DNA of 64,000 nucleotides from contig JAFCMP010000177.1 of assembly GCA_017506865.1 (NCBI GenBank), positions 52,491 through 116,490 on the forward strand. The letters run 5' to 3'. The notes below the pieces were generated by a model. That model was not told the origin of the DNA and did not search any database. It worked only from the letters and a program-made list of their open reading frames with translations. The position numbers and the translations under genes were made by a program. Of this stretch, positions 10,437-22,056 are shown one piece after another (positions within the stretch are counted from its first letter, which is position 1; every line of letters begins with the position of its first letter). The DNA is from Tribonema minus. Taxonomy: Eukaryota > Sar > Xanthophyceae > Tribonematales > Tribonemataceae.

Positions 10437-12369
10437 CAGGCCGCGTAGCACACATACGAAAGGGACAACTGTATCAGCATCAGAGCATGCACTTGCGGAG
10501 AGGGCACTTTGTCTTGCGGTAGATTTGTGATCCATGCAGTGACGCAACCGCTCGTGTTTGGCCATGACTCAAATCTGTCACCGAAAGACACTCCTGATTG
10601 AGTTTACCTGCATGCAGCTCAGCATGCTGCTGTTGTTTGGGGCTGTTGTGATATCACTGTCTGGCTGCAGAATCTGCTCGTGGTGCATGGTTGGTGCTGT
10701 CATGTTGACTGCAGAGTATCGTTACACCATCACATCTCCAGCCGCTTTCCTGACAGTACTAGTATTTGTGGGTGCAGAGCGCTTCTGGCAACAACATTAC
10801 ATGAAGTGGCATCAGCACGGAACTCCGGCTAAGGTACAGGTATCACAGCATGCTGCCTTGCCCTCTTGCCGGGCATATGTATGAGGTGTTGCAGTTACTA
10901 GTAGCGCAGTGTTTACAGACTGGATGCAATGTCTGCCTTGTTCATGGACAGCTGAGCTGACGCTATCACCTGCAGGTATGATGTCACATGTGTCAAAAAC
11001 GCTGAGCGCATGTTTGCAGCATGCTGTTTTTTAAATGATGTGTGACATCGCAGCACGCATGGGCGCAAAGCTGCGCCCAACAGGCAGTGGCAGGACTGCT
11101 GCATCACTGCACTGGTATCATGTGAACCACAGATCAATCGATTACAGCAGGGATCTGTCTGAACACTATGACTGCAACTCTTGCTGTGCCACTGCGCTGT
11201 TAGAAATGATATGGTTCTAGGCCATTATGTTCACCAGCCTCAGAGGGTGCCCCTTGTTGAGATTGAAGTTTCTTGGACAACGGTCCCATGGGGTCTTCCA
11301 GGCAGGATGCGAGGATCGCCGGGGTGCACAGCCAGCGGGCCGCTTGGCAGCATTGCTCATACAGTATTATTATAGTATGTCATTCTGCCGAATGGCAGCA
11401 GAACATGATCTAGATGTGCAGGACGTGGCAATGACAATCAGGCAAGAATATGAAAGGTGTTGCTCACTATACTGAAGCACTGTCGGATCAAGCAAGTCAC
11501 TCATGTATTCTCACTTGAGGAGCGAAAAACCCTGTATGATACATCAAGCACTGCAACTTGAGCATTGCACACTGGACACACTGGTGCGGCTAGAGATCTC
11601 CCTCACCTGAGGCACAGGGGTGACTTATTGACACCTTTTGTTGAATTGATGTTCGAAAGCGTGTGAAGACGATCAAGACGATAACCCTGAACCACATTGC
11701 CATGGTACCCAGGCAAACTAAGTCGCCGCTCTGTAGACGACGCCATGTGTGTCGTCAGCACGTCACTGCCTAGAGCCAATCCTCTGGCTTTGAAACATTG
11801 TCTTGTACATCATTATCTTATACATGTAGCAATGGCGTGCATCGGCTTCACTTCATCAGCAGCGCCCACAGCAGCGCTCACAGCACTGCACCTCCAACAA
11901 TGGTGTACCTCAAGATGCCTGCTGTGACACTGCAAATACGCAGGCGCGGCAAGCATTGTGGTGCCGCTCATTCACACACGTTGCAACCAACCTGTGTCAG
12001 ATGCAGAGTGAGGTGTGGTGGTGTACAGCTAATGACATGTGCTCTGCCGCCAACACGACAGTACGCGCACTGCATCACGAACATTCCAAAACACGCAGTG
12101 TGTGCAGCTTGATGGTGTAATGGCAATGCCGTGGCAGCACATGTGACGTCAACAGGCAGCAAACATCAGCAGAAAACGCACGTGATGTGCATGGCATTGC
12201 TCAGTCTGCACGGTTCCTTCATAAGGTTCATGGCCTGGTGTGCAGTCCACGTGAATGAGAAAGGGTCAAGAGCACACTGTACATAAAAGAGCTCTCATCG
12301 TTATTATGTATGTGCCTTCCATATGTGAGCTCTATGAAGCATGTCGAGTTGCTCGTGTTGCCACAATCA
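10437..12369. other. Duplicated non-coding flank and 250-bp spacer
   Basis: 10437-11792 is the downstream flank of B and is repeated downstream of D (15833-17272). Open frames here, for example 10558-10884, are interrupted by indels and stops in the other unit, so they are not conserved coding. 11793-12045 is spacer between the units. 12046-12369 is the downstream flank of C, matching that of A. Confidence 0.7.
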
Positions 12370-13828
12370 TTATTCGCTTGCCGCGTTTGCAGCACCTGCA
12401 GCGAGCCGATCTAGAGCCAGCCGAGCCGAATGCGCTGCGTCATCACCTTCACGGCATTTGGGAAGGGCATTAGCTACTGCTTCGCAGGCGCCTACGGCAC
12501 TGAGCCGTGCTGCTGCACTTGCATCAGCGCTCAGCCCGCATATCGCTTGCAGCACCGAGGTCAATACTTTGCTGCTGCTAGAAGCCGGCAGGAGCAGCAC
12601 CGCGTTCAAAGTGGCTGTTGCTGCCTCACACGCCCCCGCCTCCACCAGACTGAGAGCCACGGCCGAGGAGTGTGACTCGGCTGCTGCAGCCAGCGCTGTG
12701 AGTGCCTTCAGGCTCAAGGCCATCAGACGGTCATCCGAACGATCGCACTTGAGTGCCTCTACGACGGCCTCGCATGCGCCCGCCGCGGAGAGCCTGGCGC
12801 TGTCGGCAGGCGCCTTCGTCGCAAGCGCTGCGATCGCCGACATCGCAGCCGAGAGCACTCGAGCGCGTTAAAAAAGCGCCCAAGCGCGTTCAAATCCTAG
12901 AGCGGGCAGCCCGTCTTCGTTACAAAGTTTGGCGATGGCCGCCATGATGGTCTCAGCAGCGCCCGCTGCCAGGAGCTGCGCAGCACTGCCGCGGTAATCC
13001 GCCAGCGCTGTCAACGCTTGGAGCATATAGGGAGCAGCGCCGCCTGTGGTGGACGCAGCGAGCGCCTCCATAAGTGCATTGCCTGCATCCGCGTCAAGAA
13101 ACTGCTGCGCAATGGTAGCGCCGTTACCGTTGTGGCGCTCGGTCATCCTCTCAATTGCTGACGCAGCAGCGGCCTGCAGATCTTGCTGAGTGATCTCAGT
13201 GCGCATGGCGGCGACAACTGCTTGTGCAACCTGCGCTGCATGGAGCCTCTGCGGCAAGGTGATATCTGGTGGCCCGTAACCGCGCACAGCCATGGCGGCC
13301 AGTGCAAACAGGGCATGATGCAGCACCTTCGGGTGCTGTACATGTGCTCGCAGCACTTCAGCCAGAGCATCAATGGCGCCAGTTGCCGCCGACTTGTACG
13401 CACGATCGACTTCTGCAGAACGGACAGTATAAGCATGACTTGCCATGGCGGAACATGCGGCCTCTTGAACGCCAGCATCGGCAGCGTGTGTGGCGCATGG
13501 TAGCTATCAGTGCCGTGCCGATGCCAGCGTCTTGAAAGCTGCAGCAGTTCGCGGGGCAATCATCAACCAGACTGCATACTGCTCGGAGGGCTGTTGTCTG
13601 AATGGCGGCGTTGCGACTGTGCGTGACGAGAGCGGTAATCAGCGCGGCACATGCCCCTGCCTGACCCAGCCTGTATCTGAAGTCGACATCATCTACGTCG
13701 TCCGCGATCAGCGCACGTATCGCATGGACTCCCCAAACCTGGATGCTGGCATCGTTGGGAAAGGACCGCATCATCCGCGCCACCTGCACCTCACACGGTA
13801 GAGCCGCCTCGTGTGCGTGATCGTCCAT
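12370..13828 (-). pseudogene. Armadillo-repeat protein C, one frameshift and one nonsense codon
   Basis: The gene starts at 13828 (MDDHAHEA...). Two lesions are visible. Near 13494 an extra C (ATGCGCCACACACGC versus ATGCGCACACACGC in B) shifts the frame. At 12868-12870 an in-frame TAA replaces the GAA present in D (CTTTTTTAACGC versus CTTTTTGAACGA), and the same frame then continues to the stop at 12370. The three open pieces are 13828-13370, 13446-12868 and 12867-12370. Armadillo repeats fill the whole length. The N-terminal half resembles B, the middle C-terminal part resembles D (GFERA motif), and the extreme 3' end resembles A. Confidence 0.75.
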
Positions 13829-14360
13829 GAGTGGACCTCCCTCTGCTCCTCAGTGAAGAAGTCAGCCATTTTAGATATTGGACAGCTCACGAATGTGCAG
13901 CTACGGGGACTTTGTCTACTTTCGAGATCGGAAATCTTCAACTCTGAAATCTTCAAACAAACTTGAAGATTTCGGAGATCGTTGCCGCATTGCGGCGTGC
14001 TGTCTACCAGGTGAGCATTGCGGCGTGCTGTCTACCAGGTGAGCATCTCTCACATCGTCGGTCGAGACCATTCATCTTGACACGTTTCCTGACCTCGAAC
14101 GGCAGGGTGGCAGTTGTCGTCGCTTTCCAGCAACAAGTCGCCTTCCGTGCTACGAGCCGCAGCGCAAGCGCCTGCAGTGACTGCTGCATAATGTCTTACA
14201 ATCATTTCACTCTCAAGAATTCCTGGCACTCCTGGCATCAGCAAACAGCAGCGCTGACCTGCATCTTACTGCGTCGCACCAGCAGGTCTCAACATTTCTC
14301 AAGCTATCCAGGGAGCTTTTGCATCGCGGCCAGATTTCTGCTTTAGGAGCAGGTGCAATC
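13829..14360. promoter_or_regulatory. Divergent promoter region between armadillo genes C and D
   Basis: Holds an inverted repeat at about 13925-13980 (GATCGGAAATCTTCAA...TTGAAGATTTCGGAGATC) that could fold into a hairpin, and an exact 28-bp tandem duplication (13988-14015 and 14016-14043) ending in CAGGTGAG. It is the reverse complement counterpart of 8447-8941. Confidence 0.5.
13988..14043 (+). repeat. 28-bp exact tandem duplication
   Basis: Two abutting copies of a 28-bp unit that ends TACCAGGTGAG, which resembles a 5' splice site. No coding exon was recognised next to it. Confidence 0.85.
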
Positions 14361-15832
14361 ATGGACGAAGGGCCCCAGCTACATGCGGCTGCGGCGCGTG
14401 AGGCACAGGTGGCGCGGATGTGCGAACGTTTCCCAACGATGCCAGCATCCAGGTGTGGGCTGCCCGTACTATCAGAGAGCTCACCGCGGATGAAGTATAT
14501 GGTAGTACCATCAGGCGCAGCCTAGGGCAGGCTGGAGCATGTGCCGCGCTGGTTACTGCTCTTGCCACCCACCTCCCTAACGCCACCGCTCAGATAGCAG
14601 GCCTTCAAGCAGTACACGCCCTAGCTGAAGGCTGCACCACCAACTGCATCATGTTCCAAGGCACTGACATCGGCACGGCACTGATAACAGCCATGCGCAC
14701 ACACGCTGCCGATGCCGGTACTCAAGTAGCCGCATGTACGGCGATGGCAAGTCTTGCTAATGCTTCCGGTTCTGCAGGAATTAGTTTTGCTGTTCAGTTA
14801 GCGAGATTCGGCGCCACTGATGCTCTGGTTGCAGCGGTGCGAGCACATGTACAGCACCCGATGGTGCCGAGCCAGGCCCTGAACGCTCTGTGCGCTCTGG
14901 CTGTGCCTTGCTTGGGGCCAGCAGACGTCACTTTGCCGCAGCAGCTTTACGCAGCGCAGTTCGTGCAAGCGACTGTCGCTTTGATGCGCACTGACATCAC
15001 TCGGCAGGATCTGCAGTCCGCGGTTGCGTCGGCCACGGAAGGGATCACGCAGGACAACAACGGTGGCGGCGCCGTCGCAATTGCGCAGCAGTTCCTCGAT
15101 GCAGGCGCAGGCGAGGCACTCATGGAGGCGCTTGCAGCGTCCACGGCCAGCTACGCTGCTGCCTCTGCACTCAGTGCGCTGGCAGCGCTGGCGCATCACG
15201 GCGGCTGCGCTGCGCAACTCCTGGCAGCGGGCGCCGCTGAGGCCATCATGGCGGCCATCGCCATACACTGTAATGAAGGCAAGCTGCCCCCTTCAGGATT
15301 TGAACGCGCTCAGCTGCTTTTTGAACGAAGTCGAGTGCTTACGGCAGCACTATTGGCGATCGCAGCGTTCGCGGCGAGTGCTCCTGCCGACACCGCTAGG
15401 CTCTCAGCGGCAGGCGCATGCGAAGTCGTCGTGAAGGCGCTGCAGTGTGATGCTTTAGGTAGGTGTTCGCTGGACTTGAGCCTCAAGGCGCTCGCAGCGC
15501 TGGCCGCAGCAGCCGAGTCACACTCCCGGGCCGTGGCTCTCAGTCTGGTGGAGGCAGGGGCGTGTGAGGTGGCAACAGCCACTTTGAATGCGGTGCTGCT
15601 CATGCCGCTTTCTGGCAGCAGCTTAGTATTGGCCTCGGTGCTGCGAGCGACATGCGGGCTGAGCGCTGATGCAAGTGCAGCAGCGCGGCTCACCGCGGCA
15701 GGCGCTCGCGAAGCCGTAGCCAATGCCATTCCCAAATGCCGTGGAAGTGATGACGCAGCAGCACGGGCGGCGCAGCTGGCTCTACACCGGCTTCAAGTTG
15801 CTGCAGGTGCTGCAAACGCGTCGAGCGAGTGA
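14361..15832 (+). pseudogene. Armadillo-repeat protein D, nearly intact, one early frameshift
   Basis: The homologous start is the ATG at 14361 (MDEGPQLH...). The frame breaks after about 19 codons: this copy reads CGGATGTGCGAACG where B reads CGGATGATGCGGTCG, so one A is missing near 14419. From about 14420 to the TGA at 15832 a single 470-residue frame of armadillo repeats is open. An internal ATG at 14420 could give a shorter intact protein that lacks only the first roughly 20 residues, so this copy might still be functional. The N-terminus resembles A and the C-terminal half resembles C. Confidence 0.75.
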
Positions 15833-17529
15833 GGTTCATGGCGTAACAAGCATCGATGACAGGCTATGTAGCACACATAGGTACAGAAGGGACAATTGTA
15901 TCAGCATCAGAGCATGCACTTGCGGAGAGGGCACTTGTTTTGCGAATCCAGTAGGTTTGTGACCCATTCAGCAATGCCACCGCTCATGTTTGGGCCATGA
16001 CTCAATGTGTCACTGTAAGACACTCCTGTTTGATTCCACCTGCATGCATGTCAGCATGCTGCTGTTGTCTCTGTGTCATTCGGGGCTGTTGTGATTTAAC
16101 TGACTGGCTGCAGCATCTGCTTTTGGATGATCGTGGTGGGTTGCTTTAGATTGCTGGCGGCGCATTGCTGGTGCTGTCATGTTGACTCAAGAGTATGGTT
16201 ACACCATCACATTTCCAGCCGTTTGCCTGACAGTACTAGTATTTGTGGGTGCAAAGCGCTTCTGGGAACAACTTACATGAAGTGGCATCAGCACGGAGCT
16301 CCAGGCTGCAGGTACCACAGCATGCTGCCTTGCCCTCTGGCTGTTGATCATCATAAATGTGCGTAGGTGGTAGTATGGTGTGTACAAATTGGATGCCACG
16401 CCTGCCTTGTTCACGGGCTACTCGGCAGCATCATTGCTACTGCCGAATGGCAGCAGCACATGATCTAGATGATCACCTGCAGGTAAGCTGTCACATGTGT
16501 CAAAAGCATTGTAGCGCATGTTTATGGCATGCTGTTCGCAATGATGTGTGACAGTGCAGCGCACACGTTTGCCGAGCTGTGCCCAACAGGAATTGGCATG
16601 ACTGCTGCGTCACTGCATTGGTATCATGTGAACCACAGATCAATTGATTACAGCACGGATCTGTCTGAACATTATGACTGCAACTCTTGCTGCGCCACTG
16701 TGCTGTGGGAAATGATATACTCTTAGGCCATTGTGCTCACCAGCCCCAGAGGATGCCCTTATTGAAGTTAAAGTTTGCTGGACAACGGTCCCATGGGGCT
16801 CCCAGGCAGGATGAGCGGACCGCCGGGGTGCACAGCCAGCGGGCCGGTCGGCAGCATCGCTCATACTGCCGTTGGCAGTAGCACTATAGATGTGCGGGAC
16901 TTGGCAATGGCGTCGCTGGCGAGAGTGTGATATGTGTTGATCACTACACTATAGCACTGTGTCACGGTGATCAAGCAAGTCACTCAGTTTCTCACTTGAG
17001 GGGCGAAAACCCTGTATGATATATCAAGCACTGCAACTCAAGTATTGCGCTGGACACACTGGTGCGGCTAGAGATCTCCCTCACCTGAGGCACAGGGGTG
17101 ACTTATATTGACACCTTTTGTTGAATTGATTTTAAAAGCGTGTGAAGACGATCAAGACGACAAGTACCCTGAACCACATTGCCACGAAACCCAGGCAAAC
17201 AAAGTCGCCACTCTGTAGACGACACCATGTGTGTCGTCAGCACGTCACTGCCTAGAGCCATCCTGGCTTTGAAAGACATAATAAGCGTACATTAACTTCC
17301 CTGCTCTTCTGTTGCACGTCAAAGTCAGCTTTTTCAAATGATTTTTGCCTTTCTTTCAAGTCACAACCGGTGACTCGACAACTTCTTTTTTTCAAATATG
17401 CCAACTGTCACTGGTGGTGTATGCACGTGCTCTTGTCTGCAGACGACTGCCAGACGTTCTGCATACACAGCTTTTAGGTACAAACTTCCATAGCATCGTT
17501 GCCAATCCTCTACTGAAGCGGCACAGACG
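15833..17529. other. Duplicated flank and upstream region of the TPR/HhH gene
   Basis: 15833-17272 repeats the flank downstream of gene B, with scattered indels. 17273-17529 is unique and precedes the next gene. No coding frame is conserved between the two copies of the flank. Confidence 0.6.
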
Positions 17530-20500
17530 ATGCTGACGACAACAACACCCGGGAGGCCGGGCATCAGCACTGGTAGGCGCCTATGCAGCGACACCCCAGC
17601 CATTTTGGAAGAGCTGCGGGAGCTTTTGCTAGCTGGCAAAGCCGCTGAGACGAAACAGCTGTACCGCAACGCGCTGGACTGCTACGTTTCGGCGTCCGTG
17701 CTGCTGCCTGGTGATGAGAGGCTTGTGAATAAGGTGGCAAGGCTAAAGGAGCTGGCTGGCGTAGACGAGAACTGCACTCCCAATGCAGACGCCACAGCCG
17801 CTTCGGAGCAGCAGGATGGAGAAGAGGAGGATATTGCTGAGCTGCTCTTCAGGTAATGAAAAGCCGTCATGGTGCTTGCAACATCATCTCATCAACTACC
17901 ACCGTCGACGCAAACGTGGAGCTGATGCCGGCGGCGTGCAGGAGCTTGTTGCTTCAGTAGAACGCCGTTCCTAACCCTTACCCTAACCCCAGGTGTATGC
18001 CAGAGATTGCCAGCCCATCTCTGATTTGAAACGGCGATGCTGTCTACCGGCAGCACGGCTCTGCTAATGTTGAGGCTTAGGTCCTGTTGAGCACGTGCTT
18101 CTGGCATCACACACCACTCAGCTGCAAGTCTCGTTTTCCTGAGTCCCTTGGTTGTCAATGTCTGGCACAGCGGTGAGCTGTGCGCTCTCGTGAGAAACCG
18201 GCACTTTGGCGCCGTTGAAAGACTTCTGCCCATTGTAACAGCTTAAGTAACAGCTTAAGCTTCCCATGGTTTTGTGCCTACAGAACTTTATCTTACAAGT
18301 ACCTCTGTGCGTATGTTGTGTGGCGCACTTGACACAAATCTTTCAGAGGCGTGAAGTCCACTGACTGTGACTCGCGATGTTCTGGTGAAAATGCTACTGG
18401 TACTATATCTCAAGTCCTCCTGTAACTTCAAGCACTGTGACGGTTGTGGGGTGAGCCACATGAGTGTGTGCGCACCGTGGCGCAGCAAGCGGCCATCTCA
18501 ATTCGCCGTTAATGCATCATTGTTGTTTAACACAGCAGTCAATGCCTCAGCTGCTGCTTTGTCGCACTAGGGATTGGTTGGCTTTCTTGACATGCATGCA
18601 ACGCATGCGTCATCAGTGCTGCGCGCGAATCACTCTACTATACTTCGAAGTACTAGGTGTCGCAAGGTTGCGAGGCCTGCTTTTAACACTTGTGATAAGT
18701 GAGCACACATTGGAACAGCCTGTAGCCTTCAACCCGCAATTCACCTCTTCCGCCCTGGGGTGAGGGTTGGGTGCCCTGTGGCATGCGGTCAGGGTTGAAA
18801 AATAGGGTAGCAAGTAGTCCGCTGAGCAAGGGTCATGTGTAACTGCCGGTGTGGCGACCTGCCTGTACATCGCTGCAAGACACAGCACGTAGTGACGACG
18901 CCAGCAAGGGTGTCTGTTACTTCAGCATGATGCTTTGAGGCCTCGTATCCTGACAATACCCATGGCCATGCAAACAAAAGGTCTAGCCGGCAGCGCCAAC
19001 GCCGCACATACCAGTGCTACACACTGCTGGTGCCTCTGTGTACCTCTCACACCCTGCCATGGTTTTCACCGTTTTCAAGTGCGTTACAAGTCACACATGT
19101 CTTGCCTAATGCCCCCTGCGCTTCAGGTCTGTGCATGGAAAGCCCAGCCTGCGCACGCCGTATGTAGGCGCAGTACGGCGCCCTCGGCTTCTGTTCAGCG
19201 AGAGCCACAGCAGTGGTACTACATCTGTCAAAAGCGAGCCTTCGAGTACAAATGTCGATGATCAAATGATGCAGCCACCATCACCAGCTGCCGCAGTCAA
19301 AGGCGATGTTTGGACACCAGAGAGCTGTTGCGGCCATGCAGCGCACTCCAGTGGTGATGGCGAGCAGACGTTGTCAGGTGCGTTCACTTCAACTTGAACT
19401 ATTATTCACCACTTGCAGATAGTTGTGTACTGTTACAGATCTATGTGTAAGTGAAGTTGGAGTTTGAGGGATGATCAAGCAACAGCCTAGCCCAATCAAG
19501 CAAGGAGAAGGGCAGTTCATACCGTGTGACCAGCTTGGAATGCAATGAGCGAGAGCAAACCCTGTAGCCCCTGCAAATTGCAACGCAGCTTTGCTGCCAG
19601 GATGCCGACGATGCGTGTTGGCATGAACAGTACCACGGCTTCACATCTTCACATATATAGCAACCCATTCAGGATAACCATGGGCATGTAAGAGCAGCAA
19701 TGCAGATGCTGATGGTGGGTGATACTGCGTTTTGTATGCACCATTTGCAGTCACCTGACTCGCAACTGAGCAGTGAGGTTGCGGCTGGAAATCTCAGTTG
19801 CATCATGGTGCCACGTTGACATTTGCCTCAAATGCTGCCCTTGAGTCAACTTGAGTCAACAACATAGGGTTAGGGGTAGGGTCAGCAATGGTGACCTAGC
19901 CCTAGGAGCTGCACATCCACGTGTGTGGAAATCCTCTTGTCATTTGACACATGATGCTAGATGGTCATGGCCTGACAGGAGTCTATGTAGAAGTATGCCT
20001 TTAATGTATCACTGCAGCATGCAACAGCAACTGAGGACTCTAGGACCCATCCCTAGCCCTAGGTGTAGTCAGGCAGCAGCTACTATTCCTGCTGACATGC
20101 AGACAGCAGGCATTTACAAAAGCCCATCAGCCTGCATCTCTGCTCAGCAACTTGTGCACCTCGGCGCATGGGCCAAGCAGGCATTTTCAGCATGGCTGAT
20201 CGTTGCGATGAATCCGAGGAGGGTCAAAAATGCAAACAACGTCGAAGCGCTTCTGACTGCTCTGCGCGTATTTTTTCAGGTGTGTAATAACATACTGGTG
20301 ATAATTTGAACAGGGTCCCTTCAGACCTCACGTCCAGTGGGGTAATGACCGACATGCGTTGAAGAAGGCAACCTACGTGATCATGAAAGAATGCAAGGCA
20401 ACACATAGTCCAGTGACGTTATATAATAACTGTGCCGTATTTGTCTTGTGCAGGGGTGGAGGACCAGGTCACGGCACGGCTTGGTGAACTCAGCTTTGCC

Positions 20501-21963
20501 TCAGACAGTGAGTCTGAGTCTCCTGACGTCAACCACAGCGACAACAACTCAGCGCAGCCACCAGCAGCTGATTGCGAGCAGCGCGTTGTCACAAGACTGG
20601 AAGGCACTGCGGTTCGGACAAGCCACAACTGGTGCGACGGTGGCGATGGCAATGGTGGCAATGCCGTGCACGCGGCGTCAGCTGCGGCAGTTACATCCGA
20701 AACTGCCAAATTTGGGGGTGCAACGGTGGTGGAGGCGGGCGGAACGCTGGACGTGCAGGAGATCAAGATGGAGATCAAGAGCGAGGTGGAGATGCGGGTA
20801 TGTATGTATATGTATGTATGCATGTTTGAAGTAACACATAGGGGTATCAGGGTACAGCTGGTGTGTGCTTTGCGGCAGAATGTGTGCATGAGTCTGCTCG
20901 TGCTTCTGACTAGCCATGTGGCCATCGAGGTTTGATAACCTACTTGTCCAACAAATATATCTGTGCGCCACCGCAACGCACTGTGATCATGTCTCTGCTC
21001 CGCCAAGGTCGGGGTCACATACCTCATACGTGGCATCATAAAGACATATATACCTGAGAGGGGGTCGCACACGTGACAGCAGAGCTGGGTGTGAGCACTG
21101 TTAACTTTGATACTGTACGCAGATCATGTTTTGCTACGAAACATGCTGCATCATGATTTAAAGAGCTAGACTATTCAATTATGTGCTGCATCGTACTGTT
21201 CAAAGCAACACGCAACTGGCTTGAACGTGACACGCTCTGCGCACTGACCCTCGCAGCTGCTTGATGTGGTGAACAACGGAGATGAAGCGCAGCTGCGGCA
21301 GCTATGGGGCATAGGCCCCAAGAGGGCATGCCTCATCATGGAGGCCAGGACCACTTCCCCCTTCAGGTGATTTTGCCAGCTTCAATTACATGCACATTAC
21401 CATCTGCCAGTGCGTGCCAGTGGATGGCAACGGTGGATGCCAGGAAAAGTTAGCGATGACATGGGCGACCATTGCTGAATCATCGTGGTGGTGGCTTCTT
21501 CTTCAAAATCTACAAGAATCCACTTCTGCAGTGATTTGGTATTTCGGTATGCTCGCAAACGGCTAGCCTGTATGTAGGAGCTGGTACAAGTGAACCTTAT
21601 CATCACCCATATCCCACAGGCTGAGAACCCGATTCAAGCCACATCAACCTGAGAGGTTGTGAGACCATTGTACATACATGCATACTTCTACAAGGCTTGC
21701 TTCTCTCTGGAGTCATTGTGTTTGAAGCAAGCAGGGTCTTGGAGCACAATGTGATGCGAACGGACGTGTAATGCATTGCATGACCTGCTGCGGCATCCAT
21801 GGAAACTTGCAGCCATTCATGAATGAATTCACTCACTCACATGCCCCAACTGCGCCCGCCAATGTGCCCGTGCAGAGCGTTGGAAGATCTGGAGCGGATA
21901 GGCATGTACCGCACACAAGTCATCAAGGCCACACAGGCTCTGCTCTCTGACGACGCGTGCTAG
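17530..21963 (+). CDS. TPR-like / helix-hairpin-helix protein with KIF22(Kid)-like C-terminus
   Basis: Five exons by frame and splice consensus: 17530-17852, 19127-19377, 20454-20797, 21257-21366 and 21876-21963. All junction phases agree (2, 1, 0, 2) and the total is about 371 residues. Residues about 25-75 form a TPR-like helical pair (LLLAGKAAETKQLY...ALDCY...LLPGDERLVNKVARLKEL). The middle is acidic, serine-rich linker. The C-terminus (LLDVVNNGDEAQLRQLWGIG, then PKRACLIMEAR and ALEDLERIGM) matches the helix-hairpin-helix DNA-binding tail of the chromokinesin KIF22/Kid, including the IGPKRA turn. No kinesin motor domain is present in any exon found, and the ATG at 17530 looks like the true start. 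Chromatin association is an inference. An alternative is that an upstream motor exon was missed, but the upstream DNA is duplicated armadillo flank. Confidence 0.7.
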
Positions 21964-22056
21964 CGCCCATGAGCCCTACGTGTATTAGGGTCAGCTGGCT
22001 CTGCTCTCTGACGACACAGCTAGCGCCCGTGAGCCCTAGGTGTACTAGGGTTAGCT
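21935..22056 (+). repeat. Tandem copy of the last-exon end and 3' flank
   Basis: The stretch GGCTCTGCTCTCTGACGAC, the stop and the following roughly 40 bases (GCGCCCATGAGCCCTACGTG) occur twice, at about 21935-21995 and 21996-22056, with few differences. The first copy contains the real stop codon of the TPR/HhH gene. Confidence 0.85.

Larger units (their letters stand above)
6648..11792 (+). repeat. Segmental duplication unit 1 (armadillo gene pair A/B)
   Basis: The left flank (GCCAACACGACAG...; GTGAGAAAGGGTCAAGAGCA near 6861) and the right flank (downstream of gene B, through GTCGTCAGCACGTCACTGCC near 11752) recur in the same order and orientation in unit 2 (12046-17272). Each unit holds two divergent armadillo-repeat genes, so it is itself an imperfect palindrome with arms of about 1.5 kb. 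Confidence 0.85.
12046..17272 (+). repeat. Segmental duplication unit 2 (armadillo gene pair C/D)
   Basis: Direct repeat of unit 1 at both flanks, offset by about 5.4 kb. Within it, the promoter region and the N-terminal halves of the two genes are in the opposite order (C is B-like, D is A-like), so the core is inverted relative to the flanks. Confidence 0.85.

Noticed and set aside
10558-10884. 108-residue open frame downstream of armadillo gene B with hydrophobic segments
   Set aside because: The duplicated copy near 16010-16350 has stops and indels, so the frame is not conserved.
17530-21963. Full kinesin-10 gene
   Set aside because: No P-loop or motor motif is visible in any exon; only the tail resembles KIF22.
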